A stretch of 64,000 bases of DNA from Lachnospiraceae bacterium (GCA_024682555.1 JAIKZD010000053.1:1-64000); one strand, 5' to 3'; shown: positions 38,695-48,573, counted from the first letter of the stretch. The notes: generated by a model from the letters alone, not told the origin. Numbers and translations: made by a program.

Positions 38695-40074
38695 GTGATA
38701 ATGGGCTTATTTGAATTACTTCTTTTATCTGTCGGTCTTGCGATGGATGCTTTTGCGGTATCGATCTGTAAAGGACTGGCCGCAAAGAAGATCACAAAAA
38801 AAGAATACCTTCTGTGCGGTATATGGTTCGGAGCCTTTCAGGGAATGATGCCTTTGATCGGATATCTTGTGGGATCGGGCTTTGAGAGACTTATAAATAT
38901 TATAGCCCCCTGGGTAGCCTTTGCTCTTCTTTCCCTGATAGGCGGAAATATGATAAGGGAAGCGCTTTCACCGGATGAAGAGGTTGCACCGGGTTTTGAT
39001 GTTAAAACCATGTTTGTGATGGCGGTGGCAACCAGTATCGATGCCCTGGCTGTAGGCGTCACCTTTGTTGCGGTTCCCGTAGAGATATTTGATTCCGGAC
39101 GTCTTATCAACGTGATCTTTGCCGTCATTGTGATAGGTGTGATCACTTTCGCCATATCCATGGCAGGAGTCAGGATAGGCAGTGTTTTCGGAAACAGATA
39201 CAGGTCGGGATCCGAGATCATGGGCGGAACGATACTTATATTTATAGGATTTCGGTCTCTTATAACACATCTGGACAGCTCACGGACCTTATCCGACAGC
39301 GAAACCATTTTCGGAATGCTGATCCCTCTCCTTGGTACACTTTTGGGATCCGCCCTGATATATGCAAAGAAGAACGGGCTTTCCGATACCCTGCGGGCGA
39401 TCCTTGCAGGCTGCGGATCCGGGATAATGCTTTCAATGGCTGTCTGGGGAATGATAGAACCGGCTGTCTCGGGTCTCATCCGGGAAAAAGGAAGGGGGAT
39501 CTTACCGGTAATGCTGTTTTTCTGTCTGGGAGTGGCCTTTCAGATAATACTTGACAGTACCGTGCCTCATACCCATGTTTATTCCGATATCACGGAAGGA
39601 TTAAAAAGCGGCCTGGCTCCGGAAATAAAGGTTATGCTGACGGAGGTTATCCATCATATTCCCGAGGGGATCGCCCTGGGTTCGATCTATGCCGCGCATT
39701 TCATGGAGACAAAGTGGGTATCCTCATCCATAGCCCTGGTGCTTGCGATAGCCATGGCACTCCAGAATATCCCGGAAGCGATCTATGTTTCCTTTCCGAT
39801 AAGGGAAACCGGTACGGGAACTGGCAAGGCATTTTTCATGGGAGTGGTTTCCGGAGTACCGATACCTTTGCTTGGGATAATCACCGTTGTGCTGGTGGTC
39901 CTGTTCCCAGCAATACTTCCGTATATCATGGCGGCAGCAGGAGGAGCTCTTATTTATACGACTGTGGAGGAGATCCCGCAGATTTCCGCAGGGAAAGATA
40001 ATGACAAAGGAACACTGGCATTTGTCATCGGATTTGCGATCGTAATGTTTTCGATAAAGGGGACGGTTCTGTGA
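38695..40074 (+). CDS. fusion: MntP-type Mn efflux domain + ZIP-family metal transporter domain
   Basis: N-term LSVGLAMDAFAVSICKGL...ATSIDALAVGVTF (MntP/DUF204); C-term MLTEVIHHIPEGIALGSIYA...LQNIPEAIYVSFPIRE...VEEIP (ZIP/GufA). Confidence 0.92.
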   Translation: MIMGLFELLLLSVGLAMDAFAVSICKGLAAKKITKKEYLLCGIWFGAFQGMMPLIGYLVGSGFERLINIIAPWVAFALLSLIGGNMIREALSPDEEVAPGFDVKTMFVMAVATSIDALAVGVTFVAVPVEIFDSGRLINVIFAVIVIGVITFAISMAGVRIGSVFGNRYRSGSEIMGGTILIFIGFRSLITHLDSSRTLSDSETIFGMLIPLLGTLLGSALIYAKKNGLSDTLRAILAGCGSGIMLSMAVWGMIEPAVSGLIREKGRGILPVMLFFCLGVAFQIILDSTVPHTHVYSDITEGLKSGLAPEIKVMLTEVIHHIPEGIALGSIYAAHFMETKWVSSSIALVLAIAMALQNIPEAIYVSFPIRETGTGTGKAFFMGVVSGVPIPLLGIITVVLVVLFPAILPYIMAAAGGALIYTTVEEIPQISAGKDNDKGTLAFVIGFAIVMFSIKGTVL

Positions 40075-40077
40075 CCG
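40056..40077 (+). repeat. half copy of a GGGGACGGTTC element overlapping the MntP-ZIP stop codon
   Basis: AAGGGGACGGTTCTGTGACCG, one mismatch in 21 versus 42156-42176. Confidence 0.65.
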
Positions 40078-40107
40078 GCCGGATGATCATCATCGTACCC
40101 GGAAGGG

Positions 40108-40911
40108 TCAGATATCAAGGCCTGCCTTATAAGCCTGAGAATGCTGTAACTTTCTGGGAATATTGTAAAGCTTTCCGTCCTTTATGAGTCTGGCTCCGGT
40201 CTGGTGGTAATAGAAGGATATCCCGTTCTGTGAACACTGTTTCTGAACATCGGCGACCCAGGCAAAATCACATACCCTTGCATCAGGTCCGGATTCTCCG
40301 CCGACAGAAACGTGGCTTATGACCGGACTTCCGTCGTCTGATCTGTAGTCTGAGATATACTGCCCAAGATCCACGGCAGACAGCATCGGTTCGATCATAA
40401 CGGAATGATGAAAAAGAGGAAGGGAAAGATATACGGGAAGTCTTTTATCGATCATCTCCTGATTTTCGCAGGTAACGGCGATAGTGACGTGTTTAAAGCC
40501 CTGACCCCATCCTAAAGGAAGATGATCACCTATCCGTTCCGGTCTCTTGGTGATCATGAAGAAGGTACAGTCCGAGCGTTCCTGCATCATATCCCAGGCA
40601 TCGGGACGCCAGTTATCGGCATCGGGGTGAAAGAAATCCGATGAAAAACAGGTAAATATATGTGAACCGGCAGGGATCCGGTATCTTCCTTTATATCTGC
40701 CTGACCGCAGGGTCCTGACGGGAAGGTTAAAGCTGCTTGTCTTCTGAACTATGGAAGGGTCCCTTCCCACCGACTCGTCACGCCGGTACATATAGCAGTG
40801 AAGACAGCCAGTACTTGCCCGGGTGCATCCGTGCCAGAGATTCCAGTTGATGGTCGCGGGCGGGCGGGGATCTGTATTTTCTTCGGGAAAAAGTGATAAC
40901 TGTTTCATCAT
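40108..40911 (-). CDS. DUF5131 (phage Gp37/Gp68-like) family protein
   Basis: INWNLWHGCTRASTGCLHCYMYRR...FFMITKRPERIGDHLP...VTIAVTCENQEMIDKRLP. Confidence 0.85.
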   Translation of the reverse strand: MMKQLSLFPEENTDPRPPATINWNLWHGCTRASTGCLHCYMYRRDESVGRDPSIVQKTSSFNLPVRTLRSGRYKGRYRIPAGSHIFTCFSSDFFHPDADNWRPDAWDMMQERSDCTFFMITKRPERIGDHLPLGWGQGFKHVTIAVTCENQEMIDKRLPVYLSLPLFHHSVMIEPMLSAVDLGQYISDYRSDDGSPVISHVSVGGESGPDARVCDFAWVADVQKQCSQNGISFYYHQTGARLIKDGKLYNIPRKLQHSQAYKAGLDI

Positions 40912-41049
40912 GTCGGGGTTTTATTACATCTGTGTCCGGTAATATAAGTGTTCCTGAGGCTGTAAACAGATTATACTTTATTATACGTTTTGACGCCACC
41001 GGTCATTTCGGGGCTGTGGGTCCGGGGAAGGTTTCACAAAAGGAGTTTT

Positions 41050-42150
41050 ATGGAAAAAGAATTTGATATACAGGAATATATGACAAAAGGCGTGGAACAG
41101 GTCGTTTCGGATGCCATAAAGGCAACACTTAAGAATCCCAGAGAGAGCGTCTTCATGCTTGGATTTGCACGGGCAAGCAGGGCGGCTTCGGAGAAGAGAA
41201 AAAAAGCAAAGAAGCAGGGAGAGCATATTCCTCCGTTTCTGATCGCAAGCATTACCAGTAAGTGCAATCTTCACTGCGCCGGCTGCTATTCGAGGTGCAA
41301 TCATGCCACGGTGGATTCAGAGCCGGTAAGCCAGCTTACGGGTGATGATTGGTCAAGGATCTTTGATGAGGCTGATGAGCTTGGGATCAGTTTTATCCTG
41401 CTTGCCGGCGGAGAGCCCATGCTACGCAGGGATGTCATTGAATCTGCGGGGAAGAAGAAAAATATACTTTTTCCGATATTTACAAACGGAACTTTCATGG
41501 ATGGGAAGTATTTTGAACTGTTTGACAAAAGCCGCAACCTCATCCCGATACTGAGTATCGAGGGAAAAAAAGAGACTACCGATGCAAGACGGGGACAGGG
41601 CATTTATGACAGACTTACGGAAAATATGGATGAACTTAATAAGAGAGGTCTGATATTCGGAGCTTCCGTTACGGTTACCACCGAAAATATCAGAGAGGTC
41701 ACTTCTGACGCCTTTCTGGACGAATTATCGGAAAGAGGTTGTAAGGCAGTAATCTTTGTGGAGTTTGTTCCCGTTACGGATGAGAGCGCGGGACTTGCCC
41801 CGGGAGACGGTGACAGGGAATATCTTAAGAAGGAGATATCAAGGTTAAGAAGTGACAGATCAGAGATGGTATATATATCCTTTCCGGGAGATGAGAAGAG
41901 TTCCGGCGGCTGTGTGGCAGCCGGCAGGGGATTCTTTCATATAAATTCACATGGCGGTGCCGAACCGTGTCCGTTTTCACCTTATTCGGACGTGAACATA
42001 CGAAACTCCTCCCTGATGGAAGCCATACATTCACCGCTTTTTATGGCTTTGCAGAGCGGGGATATACTGATGGAGGATCATGACGGGGGATGTGTTTTAT
42101 ATGAAAAAAGAGAGCTCGTGGAGGCAATGATCAATAAGGGAAGCCGATGA
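41050..42150 (+). CDS. radical SAM protein
   Basis: ITSKCNLHCAGCYSRC (CX3CX2C), LLAGGEPMLR. Confidence 0.92.
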   Translation: MEKEFDIQEYMTKGVEQVVSDAIKATLKNPRESVFMLGFARASRAASEKRKKAKKQGEHIPPFLIASITSKCNLHCAGCYSRCNHATVDSEPVSQLTGDDWSRIFDEADELGISFILLAGGEPMLRRDVIESAGKKKNILFPIFTNGTFMDGKYFELFDKSRNLIPILSIEGKKETTDARRGQGIYDRLTENMDELNKRGLIFGASVTVTTENIREVTSDAFLDELSERGCKAVIFVEFVPVTDESAGLAPGDGDREYLKKEISRLRSDRSEMVYISFPGDEKSSGGCVAAGRGFFHINSHGGAEPCPFSPYSDVNIRNSSLMEAIHSPLFMALQSGDILMEDHDGGCVLYEKRELVEAMINKGSR

Positions 42151-42155
42151 TCAAT

Positions 42156-42200
42156 AAGGGGACGGTTCCGTGACCGCGTAGATCACAGAACCGTCCCCTT
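42156..42200. terminator. bidirectional hairpin (GGGGACGGTTCCGTGA...TCACAGAACCGTCCCC)
   Basis: 18-bp near-perfect inverted repeat between convergent genes. Confidence 0.88.
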
Positions 42201-42223
42201 TATATTGCCGGACCGGCTGATGA

Positions 42224-44215
42224 TTAAACGTTGAATCTGCCTGTGGTATCCTGAAGCGTGCTGATGCTTTCCATTACATCCTTTGTCTCATCCGATACAT
42301 TTTCACTGGAGAGTGTAATGTTCTGCATGTTGCCGGAGATATCATGAACCGCATTGTTAAGTTCATCCTGGGCACGGGTTATGGAATCGATAACACGGCT
42401 TATCTCAACTACCGAAGAATTCAGTCTGTCGGCGCCTGATCCCAGTTCCCTGCTGACATCACTGTAATAATTCGCATCTTCCATATAGTTGTTCGCAAGT
42501 GTTTCCAGATTGTCATAATCGGGAAGCACGTTCTCATTTAAGAACCTTATGATATGCTCACTTACTTCCGACAGACGTTTTATGTTGGACATAACCTCGG
42601 AAATAAGGGAATTGACCTTATCTATTTCATTTCCCGTAGTAACGCTTAAGGAATTGATCTCATCCGCAACAACCGCAAATCCCCGTCCGGCATCGCCTGC
42701 TCTTGCAGCCTCGATGGAAGCGTTAAGTGCAAGAAGATTTGTCTGATTGGCAATGCTCTGGATAGCATTTGCGACATCGACGATCTGCTCTATGACCTTG
42801 ATGCCTTCAAGGGCCGTTTCAAGATCGTTTTTAGATTTTGTGGTAACTTCGACCGCATGGTTCTTGTTGTTGAGGATATCGGGAACCATAGCCTTAACTC
42901 TCTGTATGATCTCATCGGTCCTTTCGCTCATGAGCTTCGTATCCTGTGCAAAGGAATCGGAGGCTTCGTTTACATCGCTGCAGATGGACTCAATGCTCTG
43001 AATGCTGTTCGTCTGCTCCGTGATACCGCCTTCGGTACGCTGCATGGCTTCGTTGATCTCCGAGATGCTGTCATTGATCCCGTTTATCTTATCCGATGCG
43101 GATATCATTTTCTCCTTTATGGTCTCGGATTCCTGTTTAGTCTTATGGATGGCATCGATAAACCGGGTCTCAAGCTCCGACAGGAGATATCTGATCTGCT
43201 CCACCTCGGAGGATGCCTTCACGGAATCGTCGTTTCCTATGATCTTTTCGGTGATGAATACCTTCATCTGCTCCATGGGGGCAAGCTGCTGTTTTATAAG
43301 GCCCGTCATTATGAGAATAACTGCTATTATTGCGACAACAGCTATGATCACACTCATGATGATAAGGCTTGTGATACCGGAGGTAACGTTTTTCTTGGGT
43401 GATGCAAGGCCGAGAAGCCAGCCGCATCCTTCTATATTTGAAGTAACGAAGTAATTTGGCTCACCGTCATAGTCAGCTGTTACGACAGCGGAGCTTCCGG
43501 GGGAACTGATCAGGGATCCGAGGCCCGGCATAACGCTTGTAACGGCGATGGCTGTATCCTCACCGGGAAGGAAATCCTTGTTCTCATGTATGACGTAATT
43601 TCCGGAGGAATCGGAAAGAAAACCGTACTCACCGGGTTCATAGGGAATGCTGTTAAGTATCCCTTCTATATATCCGAGGGTGTAATCCGCACCGAGAACT
43701 CCCGCGAGATTTCCGTCCCTGTATACGGGTGTGGCTATGGTTATGCACATACCGCCGATAAGGACATCCATATAGGGATCGGTAACTATGGTCGTTCCGG
43801 CTTCCTTGGCTGCCTTGTACCATCCCCTGGCGGTAGGATCATATCCTTCGGGGGTTTCGGCATTGGGATCGGTCTGTATAAAGTCCTTTTCTTCCGTTCC
43901 GTAATAAAGGTTTAACAGCTCGTCTCTTCCTTCCGATTCGTTTGTGACTATTGACTGCATGTGATCACGGTCATAATCATCATTGGGAAGTGCTTTAAGA
44001 GCCGTTGCTCCTGCGGAATTTAAGCCTATCTGAAGCTCTATCCAGCTGTTGATGGAGTTGGCATACTTATCTGCCGAATACTGAAGCTCGTTTTTCAGAT
44101 GTCCTGTAAGATTCTTACTGGATGTACCCACAATTATTGAAGTGGATACTATCATTACGACTGCAACTATGATGATCACGGCTGCCGTAAGTTTTGCCTG
44201 GATCGTGCGTTTCAT
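42224..44215 (-). CDS. methyl-accepting chemotaxis protein with dCache-type sensor domain
   Basis: IANQTNLLALNASIEAARAGDAGRGFAVVADEI MCP hairpin; N-terminal sensor DPTARGWYKAAKEAGTTIVTDPYMD. Confidence 0.96.
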   Translation of the reverse strand: MKRTIQAKLTAAVIIIVAVVMIVSTSIIVGTSSKNLTGHLKNELQYSADKYANSINSWIELQIGLNSAGATALKALPNDDYDRDHMQSIVTNESEGRDELLNLYYGTEEKDFIQTDPNAETPEGYDPTARGWYKAAKEAGTTIVTDPYMDVLIGGMCITIATPVYRDGNLAGVLGADYTLGYIEGILNSIPYEPGEYGFLSDSSGNYVIHENKDFLPGEDTAIAVTSVMPGLGSLISSPGSSAVVTADYDGEPNYFVTSNIEGCGWLLGLASPKKNVTSGITSLIIMSVIIAVVAIIAVILIMTGLIKQQLAPMEQMKVFITEKIIGNDDSVKASSEVEQIRYLLSELETRFIDAIHKTKQESETIKEKMISASDKINGINDSISEINEAMQRTEGGITEQTNSIQSIESICSDVNEASDSFAQDTKLMSERTDEIIQRVKAMVPDILNNKNHAVEVTTKSKNDLETALEGIKVIEQIVDVANAIQSIANQTNLLALNASIEAARAGDAGRGFAVVADEINSLSVTTGNEIDKVNSLISEVMSNIKRLSEVSEHIIRFLNENVLPDYDNLETLANNYMEDANYYSDVSRELGSGADRLNSSVVEISRVIDSITRAQDELNNAVHDISGNMQNITLSSENVSDETKDVMESISTLQDTTGRFNV

Positions 44216-44410
44216 AATAATCCTCCTCTGTCATGGATTTTCAGAAAATAATAATCAAAATCACCTATAATTATAGAATTCAGTCCCCCTCAATTCAAGA
44301 TTTTTTTGACGATTTTGCAATTTGATTAATTCGGATAAAATGATTATCATTACCTGGTGGGATCCCGGACCTGAATGAGAGATCCCGCGTTACGGAAGGA
44401 AACCGGATTT

Positions 44411-45058
44411 ATGAAAAAAAAGATCATTGCCGGATGGATAAGGATCATTATCGGATTGTTTGTTTTTGCCTTTGGCGTTCATCTGACCATCTTTGCAAAT
44501 ATAGGACTTGCTCCCTGGGACTGCCTCGGAATGGGCATCTCTTTTCATACGCCCTTAAATTACGGGCTTTCAATGACCCTGATCGCCCTTATTGTTCTCG
44601 GTATAGACCTTGTGTTAAAGGAAAAGATCGGTTACGGAACGATCATAGATGCGCTTCTTACGGGTAATTTCGTACAGTTTTTCAACAGTTTTAACCCCTT
44701 TCCGCTTAATGATTCCCTATGGCCCGGGATAGGCATAATGATCGCCGGTTTTGTGTTTATGGCACTGGGAATGGCAGTCTATATGAAGAGCGGGCAGTGC
44801 TGCGGCCCGAGGGATGCAATGCTTGTGGGACTTGGAAAGAGGATGAAAAAGATTCCCATAGGGATAGTAGAGATCATTCTCTGGGCGGTGGTCCTTCTGA
44901 TCGGATGGCTGCTTGGCGGCCCGGTGGGGATAGGCACCGTCATCAGTACCTTCGGTGCAGGTATCGTGATGCAGCTTGTGTATTCTGTTATCCGGTTTGA
45001 ACCCAGAGAGGTGAAACACAGGGATGTGATAGAGATCTCGAAGGAACTCCTGTCATGA
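44411..45058 (+). CDS. YczE/YyaS/YitT-type membrane protein
   Basis: FGVHLTIFANIGLAPWDCLGMGISFHTPLNYG; KSGQCCGPRDAMLVGLGKR. Confidence 0.88.
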   Translation: MKKKIIAGWIRIIIGLFVFAFGVHLTIFANIGLAPWDCLGMGISFHTPLNYGLSMTLIALIVLGIDLVLKEKIGYGTIIDALLTGNFVQFFNSFNPFPLNDSLWPGIGIMIAGFVFMALGMAVYMKSGQCCGPRDAMLVGLGKRMKKIPIGIVEIILWAVVLLIGWLLGGPVGIGTVISTFGAGIVMQLVYSVIRFEPREVKHRDVIEISKELLS

Positions 45059-45075
45059 TAACGGTAAAACAGTGA

Positions 45076-45447
45076 TCAGCTATGGTATTTATTCATATGT
45101 GCCTTGATGGCGTCAAAGGTTTTATCGCTTATATAATGCTCTACACGGCAGGCGTCCTCGGAGGCGGTTTTTTCATCCACTCCCAGACCGATCAGCAGCT
45201 TTGTGAGAACGGTGTGCCGTTCATAGATGCGTTTTGCCCTTGTTTCTCCGGACTTCGTGAGCTTTATATAGCCGTCATCATCTTTTATTATAAGGCCTTC
45301 ATCCCTGAGAAGTCCCAGAGCCCTGCTTACCGAAGGCTTTGAGTATCCCATATGATCGCCCACATCTATGGCCCGAACGGCGCTTGATTTCTGAGACAGT
45401 ACATATATGGTCTCAAGATACATTTCTCCGGATTCCTGCAATGCCAT
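45076..45447 (-). CDS. DtxR/MntR-family metal-dependent regulator
   Basis: ESGEMYLETIYVLSQKSSAVRAIDVGDHMGYSKPSVSRALGLLRDEGLI...LTKLLIGLGVDEKTASEDACRVEHYIS. Confidence 0.94.
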   Translation of the reverse strand: MALQESGEMYLETIYVLSQKSSAVRAIDVGDHMGYSKPSVSRALGLLRDEGLIIKDDDGYIKLTKSGETRAKRIYERHTVLTKLLIGLGVDEKTASEDACRVEHYISDKTFDAIKAHMNKYHS

Positions 45448-45565
45448 TAACCTGATCCCCTTTCTTATATAAAACCCGTCTTTCGATTCACTTCAGGTCT
45501 AACTTACCATAAATCCGGCCGCTTCACAACCGAAGAAATTTATTAAATTTACCGAAAATCAATAC

Positions 45566-45655
45566 TTGACAGGTTAGCATACCCTAACTATAATATATGA
45601 CGGTTAGAGACAGCTAACCGTTTTTTTGCAGCTGAAGGTTAGCGTGAGCTAACCC
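45566..45655 (+). promoter_or_regulatory. feo promoter with three palindromic DtxR-like operators
   Basis: TTGACA (45566-45571), 17-nt spacer GGTTAGCATACCCTAAC, TATAAT (45589-45594); further palindromes GGTTAGAGACAGCTAACC (45602-45619) and GGTTAGCGTGAGCTAACC (45637-45654). Confidence 0.88.
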
Positions 45656-45680
45656 AGAAAAGAAAGGCAGGAAGGAGAAT

Positions 45681-45893
45681 ATGATGCCTCTGATTTATGC
45701 GGAAACAGGACAGCCCCAGATCATCAGAAAGATAGGCGGGACTCCTGAAGTAAAAAAACACCTGGAAGATCTGGGATTCAACGTCGGCGGACAGGTTAGC
45801 GTTGTAAGTTCGCTTGGAGACAACCTGATAGTAAAGGTTAAGGAAAGCCGTATTGCGGTCAGCGACGAGCTGGCCAGAAGAATAATGGTGTAA
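45681..45893 (+). CDS. feoA: FeoA-family protein (first copy)
   Basis: GGTPEVKKHLEDLGFNVGGQVSVVSSLGDNLIVKVKESRIAVSDELARRIMV. Confidence 0.9.
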   Translation: MMPLIYAETGQPQIIRKIGGTPEVKKHLEDLGFNVGGQVSVVSSLGDNLIVKVKESRIAVSDELARRIMV

Positions 45894-45912
45894 AGCCGGG
45901 AGGAGAAAAAAA

Positions 45913-46146
45913 TTGAAAACACTGAGAGATGCAGAGATCGGTGAAACGGTCAGGGTTGTAAAGCTTTATGGTGAGGGAGCGGTAAAAAGAAGGATCATGG
46001 ATATGGGGATAACGAAGAATACCACGGTCTATGTACGGAAGGTGGCTCCCCTTGGCGATCCCATCGAGGTTACGGTGAGAAATTATGAATTGTCGCTTCG
46101 TAAGACGGATGCCGAGATGATCGAGGTAGAGGAGGTTGAAAAATGA
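45913..46146 (+). CDS. feoA: FeoA-family protein (second copy)
   Basis: GETVRVVKLYGEGAVKRRIMDMGITKNTTVYVRKVAPLGDPIEVTVRNYELSLRKTDAEMI. Confidence 0.93.
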   Translation: MKTLRDAEIGETVRVVKLYGEGAVKRRIMDMGITKNTTVYVRKVAPLGDPIEVTVRNYELSLRKTDAEMIEVEEVEK

Positions 46147-48542
46147 GTATTCGTATCGCACTTGCCGGAAATCCGAACAGCGGAAAAACGACCCTGTTCA
46201 ATGCGCTTACCGGATCCAACCAGTTCGTCGGAAACTGGCCCGGGGTCACGGTGGAGAAAAAAGAGGGTAAGTTAAAAAAGCATGATGACGTGACCATCAC
46301 GGACCTGCCGGGTATTTATTCACTTTCACCTTATACCCTGGAAGAGGTGGTTGCGAGAAATTACCTTATAAATGAACGTCCCGATGCTATCTTAAACATA
46401 ATAGACGGCACCAATCTCGAAAGAAATCTGTATCTGACGACACAGCTTACGGAGCTTGGCATACCCGTGGTTGTGGCTGTCAACATGATGGATATGGTAA
46501 AAAAGAACGGCGACCAGATAAACATTGAAGAGCTTTCCCGCCAGTTAGGATGCAGGGTCGTGGAAATATCCGCCCTCAAGGGTGAAAAAACCACAGAGGC
46601 AGCCGAAGAAGCCATAAAAGCGGCAAAAAGCGGAAAGACGGTTCCGCTCCATACATTTTCGGGTCCCGTGGAACATGCCATCGCTCATATCGAGGAAGCG
46701 GTCGTTCATGATATGCCCGAGGAACAGCAGAGGTGGTACGCCATCAAGATATTCGAGCGTGACGATAAAGTGCTCGAGCAGATGAAGATCTCTCCGGAGA
46801 CCCTGTCCCACATTGAAAAAGACATCAAAGCGGCGGAAAGCGAGCTTGATGATGATGCCGAGAGCATCATAACAAACGAGCGTTATGTCTATATCGCAGA
46901 GGTCATCAAATCCTGCTATAAAAAGAGGAATGCGGGAGCTCTTACCACATCGGACAAGATAGATAAGGTCGTCACCAACAGATGGCTGGGTCTTCCGATC
47001 TTTGCGGCCGTAATGTTCCTCGTATACTGGATCGCCATGGTTGCGGTGGGCGCACCGGCAACCGACTGGGCAAATGACGGGCTGTTCGGAGACGGATTCC
47101 ATCTGTTCGGAATGGACGGAGGTTACGGAGAGATAGCCGAGAGTTATGCCGATGCTTCCGCGATCGTTGACGGATATGATGCCTATGTTGAGAAAAACGG
47201 AAGCGAACCAGAAGGGGAGTTCACATATACTGTCGAAGATGAGGAAACACTTGAGGTTATCGAAGAAACGGCAACTCATGAGGATTATGAGGAAGCACTT
47301 AAAACGGTTGAAGAGATCGGAGATGAACCGGATCCTGCGGATTACGGCACCTGGATCCCCGGAATCCCCGCTTTGGTTGAGTCGGGTCTGGATGCTGCCG
47401 GGGCAGCCGACTGGCTTAAAGGTCTGATCCTTGACGGTATCGTCGCGGGTGTGGGAGCCGTTTTGGGATTTGTTCCCCAGATGTTAGTGCTCTTCTTCAT
47501 GCTGGCATTTCTCGAGGCCTGCGGATACATGGCAAGAATAGCCTTTGTTCTTGACCGTATCTTCAGAAGATTCGGCCTTTCGGGCAAGTCCTTTATCCCC
47601 ATGCTGATCGGTGTGGGCTGCGGAGTTCCCGGTATCATGGCCAGCCGTACCATAGAAAACGAGCGTGACCGCCGTATGACCATTATGACCACAACCTTCA
47701 TTCCCTGCGGAGCAAAGGTTCCGTTTATTGCGATGATAGCGGGTGCGATCTTCGGAGGATCCGCCTGGGTATCGACCTCGGCCTATTTCATAGGAATGGC
47801 GGCGATCGTAATATCGGGAATAATACTTAAGAAAACAAAGATGTTTGCGGGAGATCCGGCACCTTTCGTAATGGAGCTTCCTGCTTACCATATGCCGACC
47901 CTTGGTAATGTGCTCCGTTCCATGTGGGAGCGTGGCTGGTCATTTATCAAAAAAGCCGGCACCATCATCCTGCTGTCAACGATTCTTGTATGGTTCACAA
48001 GCTTCTTCGGCTTTACCGAAGAAGGCTTCAGAATGCTTTCAGAGGATGAGCTTGACCTGTCTGTCCTTGCAAAGATCGGAAACGCCATAGCGTGGATATT
48101 TATCCCGCTTGGTTTCGGCAACTGGCAGGCAGCTGTTGCATCCATCACCGGCCTTGTGGCAAAGGAAAACATCGTCGGAACGATGGGAATACTCTATGGC
48201 AGCGGAGATATGACCGCATGGCAGGCACTGTCACTTGCCTTTACCGAAGTTACCGGATTCTCCTTCCTGGTATTCAACCTCCTTTGTGCTCCTTGCTTCG
48301 CTGCCATAGGTGCTATCAAGCGTGAGATGAACAATCCGAAATGGACATGGTTTGCCATCGGATACCAGTGCGGGTTTGCCTATGTGATCGCCCTTATGAT
48401 CAATCAGTTCGGCGGAGCCCTGACAGGTAATCTAAATGTTATCGGCCTGATATTTGCCCTGGCCGCTTTTGCAGGCATTGTTTATATGCTCTTCTTTAAA
48501 AAATATGAAGAGGCGGAAAAACTTACGAGACCGGTAGCCTGA
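46143..48542 (+). CDS. feoB: ferrous iron transport protein B
   Basis: IALAGNPNSGKTTLFNALTGSNQFVGNWPGVTVEKKEG; ITDLPGIYSLSPY; GYMARIAFVLDRIFRRFGLSGKSFIPMLIGVGCGVPGIMASRT. Confidence 0.97.
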   Translation: MSIRIALAGNPNSGKTTLFNALTGSNQFVGNWPGVTVEKKEGKLKKHDDVTITDLPGIYSLSPYTLEEVVARNYLINERPDAILNIIDGTNLERNLYLTTQLTELGIPVVVAVNMMDMVKKNGDQINIEELSRQLGCRVVEISALKGEKTTEAAEEAIKAAKSGKTVPLHTFSGPVEHAIAHIEEAVVHDMPEEQQRWYAIKIFERDDKVLEQMKISPETLSHIEKDIKAAESELDDDAESIITNERYVYIAEVIKSCYKKRNAGALTTSDKIDKVVTNRWLGLPIFAAVMFLVYWIAMVAVGAPATDWANDGLFGDGFHLFGMDGGYGEIAESYADASAIVDGYDAYVEKNGSEPEGEFTYTVEDEETLEVIEETATHEDYEEALKTVEEIGDEPDPADYGTWIPGIPALVESGLDAAGAADWLKGLILDGIVAGVGAVLGFVPQMLVLFFMLAFLEACGYMARIAFVLDRIFRRFGLSGKSFIPMLIGVGCGVPGIMASRTIENERDRRMTIMTTTFIPCGAKVPFIAMIAGAIFGGSAWVSTSAYFIGMAAIVISGIILKKTKMFAGDPAPFVMELPAYHMPTLGNVLRSMWERGWSFIKKAGTIILLSTILVWFTSFFGFTEEGFRMLSEDELDLSVLAKIGNAIAWIFIPLGFGNWQAAVASITGLVAKENIVGTMGILYGSGDMTAWQALSLAFTEVTGFSFLVFNLLCAPCFAAIGAIKREMNNPKWTWFAIGYQCGFAYVIALMINQFGGALTGNLNVIGLIFALAAFAGIVYMLFFKKYEEAEKLTRPVA

Positions 48543-48573
48543 TAAACATATCAGTGAAAGGGGGAAACCCGGA

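Noticed and set aside
44330-44356. Fur-box-like ATGATTATCATTA upstream of the YczE-type gene
   Set aside because: Only a short AT-rich core matches; no second half-site and no metal-related gene directly downstream.
46545-47279. 244-aa antisense ORF in feoB
   Set aside because: Opposite a strongly supported feoB coding region.
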